From Silurus meridionalis (Eukaryota > Chordata > Actinopteri > Siluriformes > Siluridae), in contig NC_060887.1 of the NCBI RefSeq assembly GCF_014805685.1, positions 15,016,463 through 15,080,462 of the forward strand: a stretch of DNA of 64,000 nucleotides, read 5' to 3'. Under the pieces are notes generated by a model that was given only the letters and a program-made list of their open reading frames with translations, did not search any database and had not been told where the DNA came from. How positions within the stretch are numbered: position 1 is the stretch's first letter; each line of letters opens with the position of its first letter. Below are positions 10,240 through 20,640 of this stretch, piece after piece. Both the position numbers and the translations under genes were made by a program.

Positions 10240-11560
10240 CACAATCATGGGGGAAGACTGCTGACTTGACAGTTGTCCAGAAGAAGATAATTGACACCAT
10301 GCACATGGAGGGAAAGACTCATGGACACATGGAGGGAAAGGTCATCACTAAAGAAGCTGGATGTTTACAGAGTGTTGTGTCCAAGCACATTAATGGAAAG
10401 TTGAATAGAAGGAAAATATTTGGTAGAAAAAGGTGAAATGAAGCCCATTCAAGAATTTGGGGGAGATTCACAAAGAGTGGACTGCAGCTGGAGTCAGTGC
10501 TTCAAAAGCCACAACGCACAGATGTATTTATGGGCTACAACTGATGCACTTTTTGTGTCAAGCCACTGCTGAACCAGAGACAACATCAGAGGTTGACAAA
10601 GGACAAAAAAGACTGGACTATTGCTCAATGGGCCAAAGTTTTCTTTTCAGATGAAAGGAAATACATTTTTTATTTCATTTGGAAATCAAGGTCCCAGAGT
10701 CTAGAAGAGAGGAGGAGAGGCACAGAGTTGCTTAAGGTCTAGTGCAGGGGTCACCAATGTGGTGCCCGCAGGCACCAGGTAGCCTTTCTAAAAATAGCTG
10801 TTTCCTACTTTGTTAAATCATTGTTGATAATTATTGTAAGTAATCATTAACATGATCAGTGTCTTCACATAGATGAATATCCTTAATTATTAATAATAAC
10901 ATATAATAAACAGTAAATTAAGCAAATTTGTTATTTCACATCAAACTAAAAACTGTGTATCAAACAGGTAGCCCTTCACATTATTCGTTACCCAAGAAGT
11001 AGCTCTCAGTTTCAAAAAGGTTGGTGACCCCTGGTCTAGTGTAAAGTTTGCACAGTCATTGGTGGTTTGGGGAGTCATGTCTGCTGGTAGTGGTCCAATG
11101 TGTTTTATCAAGTCCAAGATCAGCAAAGCCATCTACAAGAAACTTTTAGAGAGCTTTATGGAGATGCTGATTTAATTTTCCAGCAAGATATGGCACATGC
11201 CCACACTGCCAAAGCACCAAAAGTTGGTTAATTGACCATTGCATTGTCTGCTTGACTGGCAGCAATCTTACCAGACCTGAACCCCAAAGAGAACCAAAAA
11301 ATGCAAACGAGCTGAAGGCCACTGTCAAAGAATTCTGGGCTTCCATACCACCCCAGCAGTGCCACAGAATGATCACCTCCATGCCACACCAAGTATTGAG
11401 TGCATATAAGAAAAATGAACATACTTTCCAGAAGGCCAACAATTCAATTTTTTTTCTTTTTATATTTATTAAGTATTCACATTTTTTGAGATTTTGTTTT
11501 CCTTTAATGTAAGCCAAAATCACACAGTCTGTGTGTGATGAATCTATAAAATATATGGGT
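10240..11560 (+). pseudogene. Tc1-like transposase relic split by a MITE (block copy 3)
   Basis: Up to 10736 it matches the relic in copy 2. After the MITE it continues with the second half of the DDE domain: a segment reading FIKSKISKAIYKK, then FQQDMAHAHTAK carrying the second catalytic Asp, and a C-terminal part ELKATVKEFWASIPPQQCHR typical of Tc1-like transposases. Stops and shifts make it non-functional. Confidence 0.65.
10745..11033. mobile_element. hAT-type MITE (289 bp)
   Basis: Terminal inverted repeats CAGGGGTCACCAA and TTGGTGACCCCTG are perfect over 13 bp. They are flanked by an exact 8-bp target duplication GTCTAGTG (10737-10744 and 11034-11041), the length hAT transposases make. 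The interior is AT-rich and noncoding. Confidence 0.92.
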
Positions 11561-11648
11561 TCCACTTTTTGTATTGAATGACTAAAATGAATAAACTTTT
11601 AAATGATTTTCTAATTTATTGAGATAAACCTGTATATATATTGAAATA

Positions 11649-12047
11649 CAGTACATACCAAAAGTTTGGACATACCTTCTCATTCAAAGAGTTTTCTTTA
11701 TTTTCATGACTATGAAAATTGTAGAGTCACACTGAAGGCATCAAGGGCTATTTGACCAAGAAGGAGAGTGATGGGGTGCTGCGCCAGATGACCTGGCCTC
11801 CACAGTCACCGGACCTGAACCCAATCGAGATGTTTAGGGGTGAGCTGGACCACACAGTGAAGGCAAAAGGGCCAACAAGTGCCAAGCATCTCTCGGGGAA
11901 CTCCTTCAAGATTGTTGGAAGACCATTTCAGGTGACTACCTCTTGAAGCTCATCAAGAGAATGCCAAGAGTGTGCAAAGCAGTAATTAAAGCAAAAGGTG
12001 GCTACTTTGAAGAACCTAGAATATGACATTTTCAGTTGTTTCACACT
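11649..12047 (+). mobile_element. Tc1-like deletion derivative, 3'-truncated
   Basis: After a TA comes CAGTACATACCAAAAGTTTG, a known Tc1-like left end in fish. About 100 bp later the sequence jumps into the last third of the transposase ([10 protein letters not shown] with the catalytic Glu). The first two thirds have been deleted internally. The right inverted repeat is absent because DIRS-like sequence begins near 12048. Confidence 0.75.
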
Positions 12048-12362
12048 TCCAACGGCAAGGCGCAACATCACCGGCGGGGTGAAGTCACGATCAGGACGCT
12101 GCAAAATGCACATGAAGTGGAGCTGACGCTAGCTTCTGAAAAATGAGAAGGGAAGCACGGCAGGGATGTAGGGACTGTGGCTTGGAGACACATTGTCCTG
12201 TTTCCTCAGGAAACTAAAGTAACATACATAACCTAGAGACGTTCCCTTTTGGGAACTCGAGCCGCATCACAACGCTTTGGAAATGAGTGTCCAATCATGC
12301 CACACTGACCAGTATGTGAGAGCACAACCAGAGCACAGGACAGAGGAGCCGAAGGTCAGCGG

Positions 12363-12478
12363 GATGGACAAGCAGACTCTCAATAGGTGGATTGTGGATG
12401 CTATTTCATCTTTATATGAGCCCTCTGGTCTCCCCACTCCTTTTGGGGTCAAGGCTAACTCCACTCAAGAGTGTGGCG
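12363..12478 (+). pseudogene. DIRS tyrosine recombinase C-terminal fragment, inverted
   Basis: The plus strand reads KQTLNRWIVDAISSLYEPSG and then LPTPFGVKANSTQ, the segment preceding the recombinase catalytic HxxR-type region in DIRS elements. In copy B the same segment reads on the minus strand, directly after the same flanking sequence, so this piece has been flipped relative to the rest of copy A. Confidence 0.7.
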
Positions 12479-12534
12479 GCCTCTATGGAGTCACAAACAG
12501 ATCCACTCATGACCGCTCCCCACCCCGTCCATTG

Positions 12535-13640
12535 TTAGAATTACATGAGACAGAGCGGAATCCCTCTGGATGCTGCTGCCATGTGTCCCAGCAGCCTCTG
12601 GAGCTGCTTCACAGTGAGTGACTAACCTTCTCTCACTCACTTGACTGTCGATTGGGTATCATCAATCCAAGTTGGAGACAGTTGTGCCCACATAATCGTT
12701 GAGTCTCCCACCATTGCAAAAAGGGTGTTTCTCTGTACTGGAGAAAGCACACTCTTCTTGGTGTTTTAGTCTTAACCCCAGTTCCTTCATACAGGTGACA
12801 ATGACTTCTCGATGCCGGATTGCCAAAATCTCTGATCAAGCTTATATCAATCAATCATTGACATAGTTCCGAATGCGGATGCCCCGAAGCCTGGGCAGGG
12901 ACAAAGCCGCATAAGTGCATTCTGTGAAGGTGCGGGGTGAGTGCCACATTGAGACAGGAACACAGTTTTTTCCATATCGAATGCTCTTGATAGTAAAGAG
13001 TGGATTGCCCTATCTGGAAAATCCTCTGTCTCTAAACTAATGGGTTCTCGTGTGCAGGAGACCGAGTGGAAACACCATGATTCCATAAGTCCCAGCCTCT
13101 GGGTCTGCTTTACAGTGAGTGACTGACCTTCTCTCACTATCTTGACTGTCGTGGGGATAGCTAAGAAGGTGGTTCTCTGTACTGGAGAAAGAACACTCTT
13201 CTTGGTGTATAGTCTTAACTCCAGTTCTTGACAAACTGGTCCTCATGCCTGATCTGAGACACAACCTGCTTAGGAGTGAGCATCCTGAAACTGAGCCTCA
13301 TAAGCGAGTGGTTCCAGGAGCATGGATCTAGAACTGAATGCAAACCCCAAACCCCAGGCTGCAGGAAGTCTTTTAAGGGAACCAGTCTCTCAAAGCTGCT
13401 CTTTGGCCCTTCCAGAGCAGCTGAAGCATTGCCCTGCAGCCATTGGAGCCTTCTAAAAGAGGCGGCAGGTCTTCTCCATCTGCTACGAGACCAGGCGGAG
13501 TTGGAGGAAGACACCCGCTGGAGGTGGGTGTGCCCTGAAGCACATCCTGTGGCAGGGTCTTCTCCATCTGCTACGAGACCAGGTGGAGGTGGAGGTGGAG
13601 GGAGACACCCGTTGGAGGTGAGTGTGTCCTGAAGCACATC
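12535..13640 (-). pseudogene. DIRS reverse transcriptase/RNase H fragments
   Basis: On the minus strand, 13215-13330 reads RLSFRMLTPKQVVSQIRHED, matching the DIRS RT segment just before its catalytic Asp motif. REGQSLTVKQTQRLGLM at about 13080-13137 belongs to the following region. A second copy of that latter segment (VKQLQRLLG then MAAASRGIPL) lies at 12540-12620, so part of the region is duplicated. Multiple stops and shifts. Confidence 0.65.
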
Positions 13641-13975
13641 CTGTGGCAGGGTTAACAGCCTGACCTTTTGGTGGTGCTAAGGAGGAACGGGCACTGTGTA
13701 ATCTCCCTCCTAAGGCTGAGGCTTTCTGGTTGTCTGGGCCTGCGTGTGACGGCTCACTTGCTGGAGAGGCGACCCTTAGGTCCGCTGGCTCCTTGGTCTT
13801 GGGCCTAGAGCGTCGCTGAGGGCTCTTGGGCCCCTCTGGAAACCCGCTGACCCGCTGACGCGTAAGCCTTGCCCACGAGAACCGAAGTGCTCGCAAAGGT
13901 TTAGTGGGCAGTACTGGGGCCTTAAGGGATGATGCTACACCCAGGGAGAGATAGCTAGCTAGCATTTCTTGCACT
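13483..13975 (-). pseudogene. DIRS gag-region fragment
   Basis: A minus-strand frame begins MQEMLASYLSLGVASSLKAP and continues with basic, proline-rich sequence (GPKSPQRRSRPKTKEP), as in fish DIRS gag regions. It contains an internal duplication of about 100 bp (compare 13470-13540 with 13555-13640). Confidence 0.5.
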
Positions 13976-14209
13976 CATGGCATCATCCCATAGCCGCACT
14001 CCTTCGTCCCCACGACGGTCACATACTTCGAGGTTTGTGGGGTAAAGAGGTGGGTCGCATATGGGCTATTGACACCTCAGTGTGCAGTTCCGGGGGAAAA
14101 AGGCAAACCCCGGTGTGGAGACGGGGTGCTGCTACACACGGCTGTCACACCCCCAAATGAAGCAGGGGCAAGGAGTAACACACAGTCGGAAATTCTGCTT
14201 CCTCTAAAA

Positions 14210-14305
14210 GCTTAGGCCGGATTTCACACGTGATTTAGAGCATGAGCAACATGGAGGCGTTCCCAAATTGTTGTGATGCAGCTCGAGTTCCTGAAAGAGA
14301 ACTCT
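14210..14305 (-). repeat. DIRS inverted terminal repeat, right end of copy A
   Basis: Read in reverse, it matches the left end of copy B (44860-44941), including GGGAACGCCTCC and AATCACGTGTGAAAT. The fragment therefore ends at a true element terminus. Confidence 0.7.
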
Positions 14306-14310
14306 ACCCA

Positions 14311-14938
14311 AAAGATTTAAATAAACAATGAAAAGTAATTCTTAGTGAACAGGCCCTAAGAATTAATTCCAGTGTAATATTTTGAAGTAAAATGTAAAAT
14401 GAATGTAAAAAAAAAAAAATAGGTTTAAATAAAAATTACAATATGTGTGAAATTATTTTTGCATCCTTGTTTATTACAAGTGCAGATCTCATGGCTAATA
14501 AAGAGGCAGCTCAGAGTGTTTGGCTTTAATCTGTTTTTTTTTTTTATTCAGAGTAGCTGAAGGTGGCAATTTTATCAGCTTCTGCTTCATTGCACTGATG
14601 CAGAGCAAACACAAACACACACTTACGCTGTGTGTGTGAAACTACTAGCTAATTGCACAACTAATTAATTTATTACATTTATTTGCAAAAGTGTCAATTT
14701 GACTTATGTCTAGGTAAAAAAATAATATTAACAACAAACTATATTTGCATTATTGCAGCTTGAAACAGCTGATATGTCAGCAGCCTCGCTTACCTAGATT
14801 AAAAATACATATATTTTAACTGTAAATGTCAGTATAATTTGGGAAAACTTATTTTAAAATGTGCTGTTACTATCAAAATGATACATTAGAATAAGTGCTT
14901 TAATATAAACCTGTGATTTGCATTTGCACTAGTTTTAG
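14311..14938. other. AT-rich spacer
   Basis: Unique-looking AT-rich DNA with A and T runs. No coding or repeat signature that I can name. Confidence 0.5.
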
Positions 14939-15205
14939 AAAATTAATCAACACCTCAATACACTGACCATCAGAATGTGCTATAATTATAGTAAGAGGCG
15001 TCACAGCGATATATTGTCACACACATTCCGAGATGCTGTGAAACAGCTGGAAGCCAGATGCAGAGTCAAACAAGCGGAAAGTACATTTTTATGTAAATTT
15101 GATGACAATTTGACAAATGAGCCAAAACCAGACAAGAATGTCATTCGAGGAAATATAATGCGGTGTCTCACTCAGCCTGAGGAGTTAAATAACCAGGAAC
15201 TGTGA
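14939..15205 (+). CDS. Candidate terminal coding exon, unidentified
   Basis: A T-rich tract ending TTTTAG at 14938 is followed by an open frame of 88 codons to TGA. The peptide is well mixed in composition: after a start INQHLNTLTIRM come SHTFRDAVKQLEARCRVKQ, then DKNVIRGNIMRCLTQPEELN. An AATAAA lies 8 bases past the stop. I do not recognise the family. It could be a last exon of a host gene or chance; the polypyrimidine tract is only moderate and the poly(A) signal is unusually close. Confidence 0.3.
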   Translation, partial: KINQHLNTLTIRMCYNYSKRRHSDILSHTFRDAVKQLEARCRVKQAESTFLCKFDDNLTNEPKPDKNVIRGNIMRCLTQPEELNNQEL

Positions 15206-15213
15206 TGAAGACC

Positions 15214-15219
15214 AATAAA
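15214..15219 (+). terminator. AATAAA after candidate exon
   Basis: Canonical polyadenylation hexamer just past the stop codon of the candidate exon. AATAAA is common by chance in DNA this AT-rich. Confidence 0.3.
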
Positions 15220-16246
15220 ATTCTATTTCTTAAAAAAATAATATTTTAAATAAAATTTAAATAATTTTATTTTACACAACATTAAAACCCACTGAGTTCT
15301 CATCAATAGAGAGTTTTAAATAATATGATGCTTTGTGCATTGTGTTCATTCTTCCCTTTACTTTAGTTGCCTCAATGGGGAAACCTTTAAATGTTCTGTA
15401 AAGAACAGTTTCCACTTTTTTATATTTTTGTTGGAAGAGATGTGCCCTTATTTATCCAATGAACCCATAATTAACCCTTTCAGAACCATTTGTACACTAT
15501 TAAAACATGGAGAGCCATTACATTCTTTGTTTTATTGGGTTGTATGGGTTCCAAAGAGATCTCTCTAATCACGTAACCCTTAACCCTTGTTTAAACAACC
15601 CTTAAAATATTCACAAACTAGGAATGCTTAACATTGCTACAAAAAACCCAACGTCAATGGTTCAAGGCCTAAACTTCATATAGAACCCCTTTTTTGGAAT
15701 GCTAAGAACCATTAGCCAAACGTTTTGAAAATGTACTGTAGAACCTTTATATGTTTCTAAGTAAAACCCTATAAGGGGTTGGAAAAGGTTCATTTCGGAT
15801 GGAAAGGACCCTTGATTATCCAATGAACCCTTAAAGAGCTCATTTTGTTTTTATTAGAAAATATAAACTCGTGTTTTTTACAGATGTCCCTCTTTAGAAA
15901 AGTAAGAAAGAATCTGATTATTTAAGAGTGACTTAGTTTTTAATCATTTATTTTTACCCTAAATTACTAAGAAATTATTCAGGACCTTCTGATTGTTTGA
16001 TAACATTTCAACACCGCTATTTTAGATTTTCTAGAAAGAAATAATCATAGTGAACAACCTTGTTAATTGTAAGTGATTTTTTTTTTCATTGAGGTTTTTT
16101 TTGTTGTAAATGCAATTATTTTTAACAAAGCTGTCTCAGTAAACTGATGCAAAAATTCAGAATCCCTGATGACCGCTTTCCGAGAGCTTTCATGTTTCTA
16201 GACTTCTGAGTGTGATGGGTTCTGACAAGACTGACCTCCAAACAAA
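15220..16246. other. AT-rich DNA with degenerate GAACCCTT motifs
   Basis: Between about 15470 and 15840, GAACCC/AACCCTT words recur in both orientations, suggesting an old diverged repeat. I cannot define ends. No gene seen. Confidence 0.4.
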
Positions 16247-16267
16247 CACACACACACACACACACAC
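16247..16267. repeat. (CA)n microsatellite
   Basis: About ten CA units. Confidence 0.95.
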
Positions 16268-16582
16268 GAAGGCGGCTGCAGGCTGGTCACTAAATATTCT
16301 TAATTTCTGCTATACAAGATAATAATTTTAAATTAATCATGCAGATTATTTGTAGAACCCTACAATTGATTTTGTTTCCCTAAATGTTTTGGAAGCTACA
16401 AAATTCATTGAAGAACACTTGTTTATGAGTTTAAACTGCTAGAACATTTAGAACCTTTCGAATGACTTTGTGATAAAGATTCCATGCAAAACAAAAAAAG
16501 ATTTCATTAAAGAAGGTTTAATGTTGAAGTCTTTTTTAAACTTCTCCAATGAAATAAACCATTTTATATAGTCTATTTTATC

Positions 16583-16850
16583 TTACATTTACATTTACAT
16601 TTGCAGCATTAAGCAGACGCCCTTATCCAGAGCGACGTACAAAAGTGCTTTGAGTCTCTAGCAATGAATACATTTACACTGGTATGCAAGATTTACAAAC
16701 TAAACATAAATATAACTCTTAAATTCTACAAAACAAACCTGGAAAGTGCTAATTTAAGTATTTCAGGAAGAGGTAGGTCTTCAATCATCACTTTAAGATA
16801 GCCAGGGACTATCTTATGTGGACATCTCATGTGGAGAAATGCATATTCCT
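16583..16850. repeat. Interspersed repeat with fish core motif
   Basis: A (TTACAT)n start leads into GCAGACGCCCTTATCCAGAG CGAC, a core found in very many fish repeats (usually as AGCAGACGCTTTTATCCAAA GCGAC). Class uncertain; no coding capacity. Confidence 0.6.
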
Positions 16851-16920
16851 AAAAGTGTTCAGATTTCAAAGTTTAGATAATTTTATACAAAACTGGGGCT
16901 GGTCTCTGTCATGGCATAAA

Positions 16921-16936
16921 GGGGGGGGGGGGGGGG
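16921..16936 (+). repeat. G16 homopolymer
   Basis: Sixteen consecutive G residues in otherwise AT-rich DNA. Such runs can form quadruplexes and are also prone to sequencing error. Confidence 0.9.
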
Positions 16937-17913
16937 ATTTCTCCTTTAATCTCTCTTTCTCTGCTTTGGATTTGTCCTGTCAATAAGGCATTTATTTTCC
17001 AGAAAGGTCTCAAAAGTTGGTCATCCATCCACTCTGGAATCCAGGAAGGCTTCTGGTAAAATCTCAGCATAATCCACTCTCATATGGAAAATTCCAAATC
17101 AGATGGAGCCCTGCATCAAAGGTTTCCATTTTGGACAGAATTACAACTCATCCACAGAACCTGCTGTGAAACAGAAGCTGTGAAGTTTCCTTTATGACTC
17201 CATCCTTTCTAATAAAGGCACCCAAAAATTCCTAGTATTTGCATTTCCAAACAGACCAGTCAGGTGTTACCCATCTAATGTCTAGCGAAAGAGCAGGATG
17301 AAATATAAAAACAAGGTTGCATAGTTATGTTATCTCTTTTTTGTCTTTCTCGCTCTGTTTTTAGAGAGACCATATTATTCTTCTTAGTTGATTTTGGCTG
17401 TAACTGTTTTTTTTTTTTGTTTGTTTCCTTTCTACTTCCTCCATGTCTTTTTCTTCCTCTCTTGTCTTACTTTCTTCAAAAAACTGCAAATTTGTTTTAA
17501 TTGTGAATTTGACCTGCTTTTTCTTTTAGCTTATATTTTGTCCAGTATCTTAGTTTAGCAAAGTTTTTCTTTCTTTTCGTTTTACCACCCATTTCTTTAT
17601 TTTTTCTTTCAGTTCCCTATGAAAACTTCTTTAAATATAAAAACTATAATTTCTTTCTCTATCTATTCCATTATTGTTTTGGTTCCTCAGTTTGTTTTTA
17701 ATGCATTAACTTTTTTAAAAGTGATAATCAACATTGTAAATCCATAAAATTTGATCTCTGACTGTTTATAACAAAAGAAATAAAAGCAGCCAAAAAATGC
17801 AAATAGGCGACATAAGATAGCAAATTAGGGCTGCCAAGTTACCATGGTAACCAGGCCAGACTCAACAAACGCTAAGAATGACGCTGAGCATGTCTGCCTG
17901 AATCCGCATGCGT
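16937..17913. other. AT- and T-rich unique DNA
   Basis: T-rich on the plus strand from 17330 to 17700, with no supported gene. Confidence 0.5.
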
Positions 17914-17936
17914 GCACACACACACACACACACACA
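17914..17936. repeat. (CA)n microsatellite
   Basis: Short CA run. Confidence 0.9.
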
Positions 17937-18238
17937 ATTGCACTGATATTAGCATATTGCATATCAACTTTATTTGTACAATTTATTAAATATTAACATT
18001 AACAACAGTGTGCACAGGTAGTGTGGACTGTATGTATTGCTGGTAGTGTGTACTGTGTGTTCTGAATAAGCGTGTCGTCTAGCTGATAAACACATGGTTA
18101 ATGAGAAGCAGAAGAAATTAATATAAATAGAGAAATTAGCATAAGTGTAACAGAAGGGTTTAGCTGTTTGATTTTTATTTTAGCAACAAAGTCTAACAAA
18201 TGTAACAATAATAATAATAATTAAAAGAAGAGAAGAAG

Positions 18239-18446
18239 AATTCCCTTTTTGCTTAAAAATACTCTCAGAGAAAAAAGCTAAAACAGAGGGAAAGATAATA
18301 GAAGAAAAAAGGTAGAAAAGAGCAAGAAAAAGAAAGAAAGAAAGAAAGAAGAAGAATTCCTTTTGCTTAAAAATACTCTCTTAGAGAAAAGAGCTAAAAC
18401 AGAGGGAAAGATAATAGAAGAAAAAAGATAGAAAAGAGCAAGAAAA

Positions 18447-18448
<2 letters not shown>
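18239..18448. repeat. Tandem duplication (about 116-bp unit)
   Basis: The segment from AATTCC through GCTTAAAAATACTCTC to the AGAGCAAGAAAAA stretch occurs twice, starting at 18239 and 18355. Each copy ends in a GAAA run. Confidence 0.85.

Positions 18449-18530
<82 letters not shown>
18449..18530. repeat. (GAAA)n microsatellite
   Basis: About 20 GAAA units, an expansion of the short GAAA run that ends the first unit of the adjacent duplication. Confidence 0.95.
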
Positions 18531-18531
<1 letters not shown>

Positions 18532-18995
18532 TGTTCACTGAATATCTTATTATTTGTCTTTACCTCCTCCTTCCAGTCTTTTTCTCTGTCCATCCTGCTG
18601 CAGGTGTAAATACATACCTCTTCTTCCCTTGGAGGTAAAGAGAGAGGGAGAGAGAGACCCTCAACCCGAGCCTTCAGTGTTCACATGGTTGTAGTTTTAA
18701 CAAGCGCCAGCGGGGAGAGTGTCTGTGCTCAGCTGTCTCCTCACTGATAGAGAAAGCATTGTCTCACACATTAAGGGGAGGTTTGTATGGTGAGGTTACA
18801 GGGGTCACACCAGGGTCATGGGGGGTTGCACAATCTAGGCACTCATCTCATGTTCTGGCCTCCAGGTGATGTCATCCATCTGCCACTAATTTGATCCAGA
18901 TTTTCCACCAATTTTCCTCCTAGGTCACAAGGTGTGATGGCTTGCTCACTTTCTTTGGGTTGCCCTTGTTCAGAGACTGCACACACCAAACACAA
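18531..18995. other. Unique spacer
   Basis: Moderate GC, no open frame of note. It could hold noncoding conserved sequence, but I cannot tell. Confidence 0.4.
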
Positions 18996-18998
18996 ACA

Positions 18999-19054
<56 letters not shown>

Positions 19055-19225
19055 CACACATACTTGTTTTTGCTACATGGTGGGGACTCCTGACTGGGTG
19101 GTTACTCGTGGGAACACCGATTTCTAAATACATTAAGGCCACAAATTTTTTTTTCTTTATTTTCAGAAATACACAAGTTTAAAGAGCTAAATTTTTGTCA
19201 GTTTTTTCTATTCTGGTGGGGACAT
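18996..19225 (+). repeat. CA microsatellite with GGGGAC-type repeat
   Basis: A long CA run (19002-19060) leads into GCTACATGGTGGGGACTCC and, further on, TGGTGGGGACATCCCTATTT. A related sequence in reverse orientation lies at 31560-31797, again against a CA run. Probably one mobile family with a CA tail. Confidence 0.55.
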
Positions 19226-19837
19226 CCCTATTTTTTCTTACCACCTCTAGGTATCACTATTATACATTATCTGCAGATTATCCAATTTATATGCAATTAT
19301 AACTGTGTATAACATTAACAAAGATGAAGATAAAAAGGGAGAATTTAACTGTTTTTATCTTTTTATTTTTTTTTTATTATTTCGCTTTTCACTGTTTCCC
19401 ATTACCTCTTGTATTTGAATAGACAATTTCTAAGAAAGTAAACAGTAAAAAAGCCTTACCTCTCTTCCTGTTTAACACATTCAATTCTCTTCAATTCTGA
19501 GAGTCTGCAAAGTTCCACATTTTGGTATCTACAACAGTCATGTTATATGACAAGCAGGAAATGTTAATGTTCATTTACACCATCATGGTCTAAAATAAAT
19601 AATGATCTGTGCATACTGGAATCTATTTAAATTAAAACAGAACATGCATGTGATCAACTGTGTTGCGAGATATATTGCTATATAATATATCTATATAAAT
19701 ATTAGGTAGAAGTAGAAGATATTTGATGTACAACCATTATTAACAACCACCTTGAACTAAAATGTTTATGAACATGTTGCCTTTAACATACATGAAAAAA
19801 AAAAAACATCCATTAAAGATTTCTACCTTTACATTTT
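19226..19837. other. AT-rich spacer
   Basis: No gene or repeat signature recognised. Confidence 0.5.
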
Positions 19838-20035
19838 TCATTTCATGGAATCAATGCGATTTTTTACATTAAATTTGACTGCCTCCCAACCTCTCCCTTG
19901 AAGTGCTGCTGGGGATTTTCCAATGCACTTCATGCACTGGCCTTTAACAGGAACCTTGCTAGAACTGATGTAGTCCATTAGAGTCTTTTCCACAGCCTGG
20001 ACCTCCTCTGTTTCTCCATGGGTTTTGTAAATATG
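19838..20035 (-). pseudogene. C-terminal exon of recombinase-like family
   Basis: Sixty-six codons are open from a TTTATTCAG acceptor to a TGA. It reads EVQAVEKTLMDYISSSKVP, then GRGWEAVKFNVKNRIDSMK. The AVE..LM.(Y/F)I pattern and the WxAVKFxVxNRI end match the tail of the same fish family, which has a SANT-like helical look. The frame is intact. Confidence 0.6.
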
Positions 20036-20397
20036 CTGAATAAAATGAAAGTGATTAGTAATTGTGATAAAAGTGACTCATAACATATTATATCATTTTG
20101 CCTCTAGCTTTCCCATAATTCCCTACATTAGCTGACTACATACCTGCAGAATTTGAGGGTGGAGGTGAAGCATCGTTTTCTTTATCATTTTCAGAGTCTG
20201 ATCCTTAATTGTCCATCAGTACTCTCTCTAGTAAACACAGCAACCACAGGGAAAATGATTACAGCTAAATAAGTGGAAAAATATTTTTTAAACTGCTACA
20301 TCCATCAAATAATCTATAACCAACATGGTGTTCCTGTTAATCATAACATGGAATTTTAGATTTTTAAAACATCTTTATTTACTCAGGCCTGTTTTAC

Positions 20398-20640
20398 CTT
20401 GTTTCTAGATTCCTTACTTTGAATTGAGATAGTTGTCCTCTCTCCATAGCAAGAAGAACTGTACTTATCTTCGCCAGCTGTAATGTAACTTCAGGTAGCC
20501 TGTAGTACTGCCGATGCACCCTGATGTTGTGTCCTAAAAAAGTCAGCAAGGTCATCCATTTCATTGTCTTTCAAATTAAGGACCTTGGACATAGTGGCCA
20601 TGTGCTTTCTCAGTCCAGTGGAGGATAACGCTTCTGTTGT
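20398..20640 (-). pseudogene. Tyrosine recombinase catalytic C-terminus
   Basis: This 81-codon open stretch reads STGLRKHMATMSKVLNL, then DDLADFLGHNIRVHRQYYRL. That matches the R-x-x-H... LGH ... Y spacing of tyrosine recombinases: the Arg of LRKH, the His of LGH and the nucleophile candidate Tyr of QYYR. It is followed by QLAKISTVLLAMERG and a putative splice donor at 20397. Whether the Tyr is catalytic cannot be decided from sequence alone. Confidence 0.6.

Larger units (their letters stand above)
9133..11640. repeat. Triplicated block, copy 3
   Basis: Starts inside the block, at the equivalent of position 376 of copy 1, sharing GAGTA with the preceding repeat at the junction. It runs through the same transposase relic, is interrupted by a hAT MITE, and then extends about 600 bp beyond what copy 2 retains. 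Confidence 0.85.
12048..14310 (-). mobile_element. DIRS-like retrotransposon, copy A, rearranged
   Basis: DIRS elements use a tyrosine recombinase instead of an integrase and have inverted terminal repeats. Here the order on the minus strand is right inverted repeat, gag remnant, RT/RNase H fragments, then a left end. The recombinase fragment, however, is on the plus strand. Modules shared with copy B at 44.8 kb include the run around 12110-12160 and the run CCTAGAGACGTT to CACACTGACCAGT. No frame is intact. Confidence 0.75.

Noticed and set aside
15335..15568. 77-codon plus-strand frame as a gene
   Set aside because: Falls in DNA with recurring GAACCCTT words, no splice or promoter signals and no recognisable peptide.
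18278..18593. Frames of Phe-Leu-Ser repeats
   Set aside because: Translation of the (GAAA)n microsatellite.
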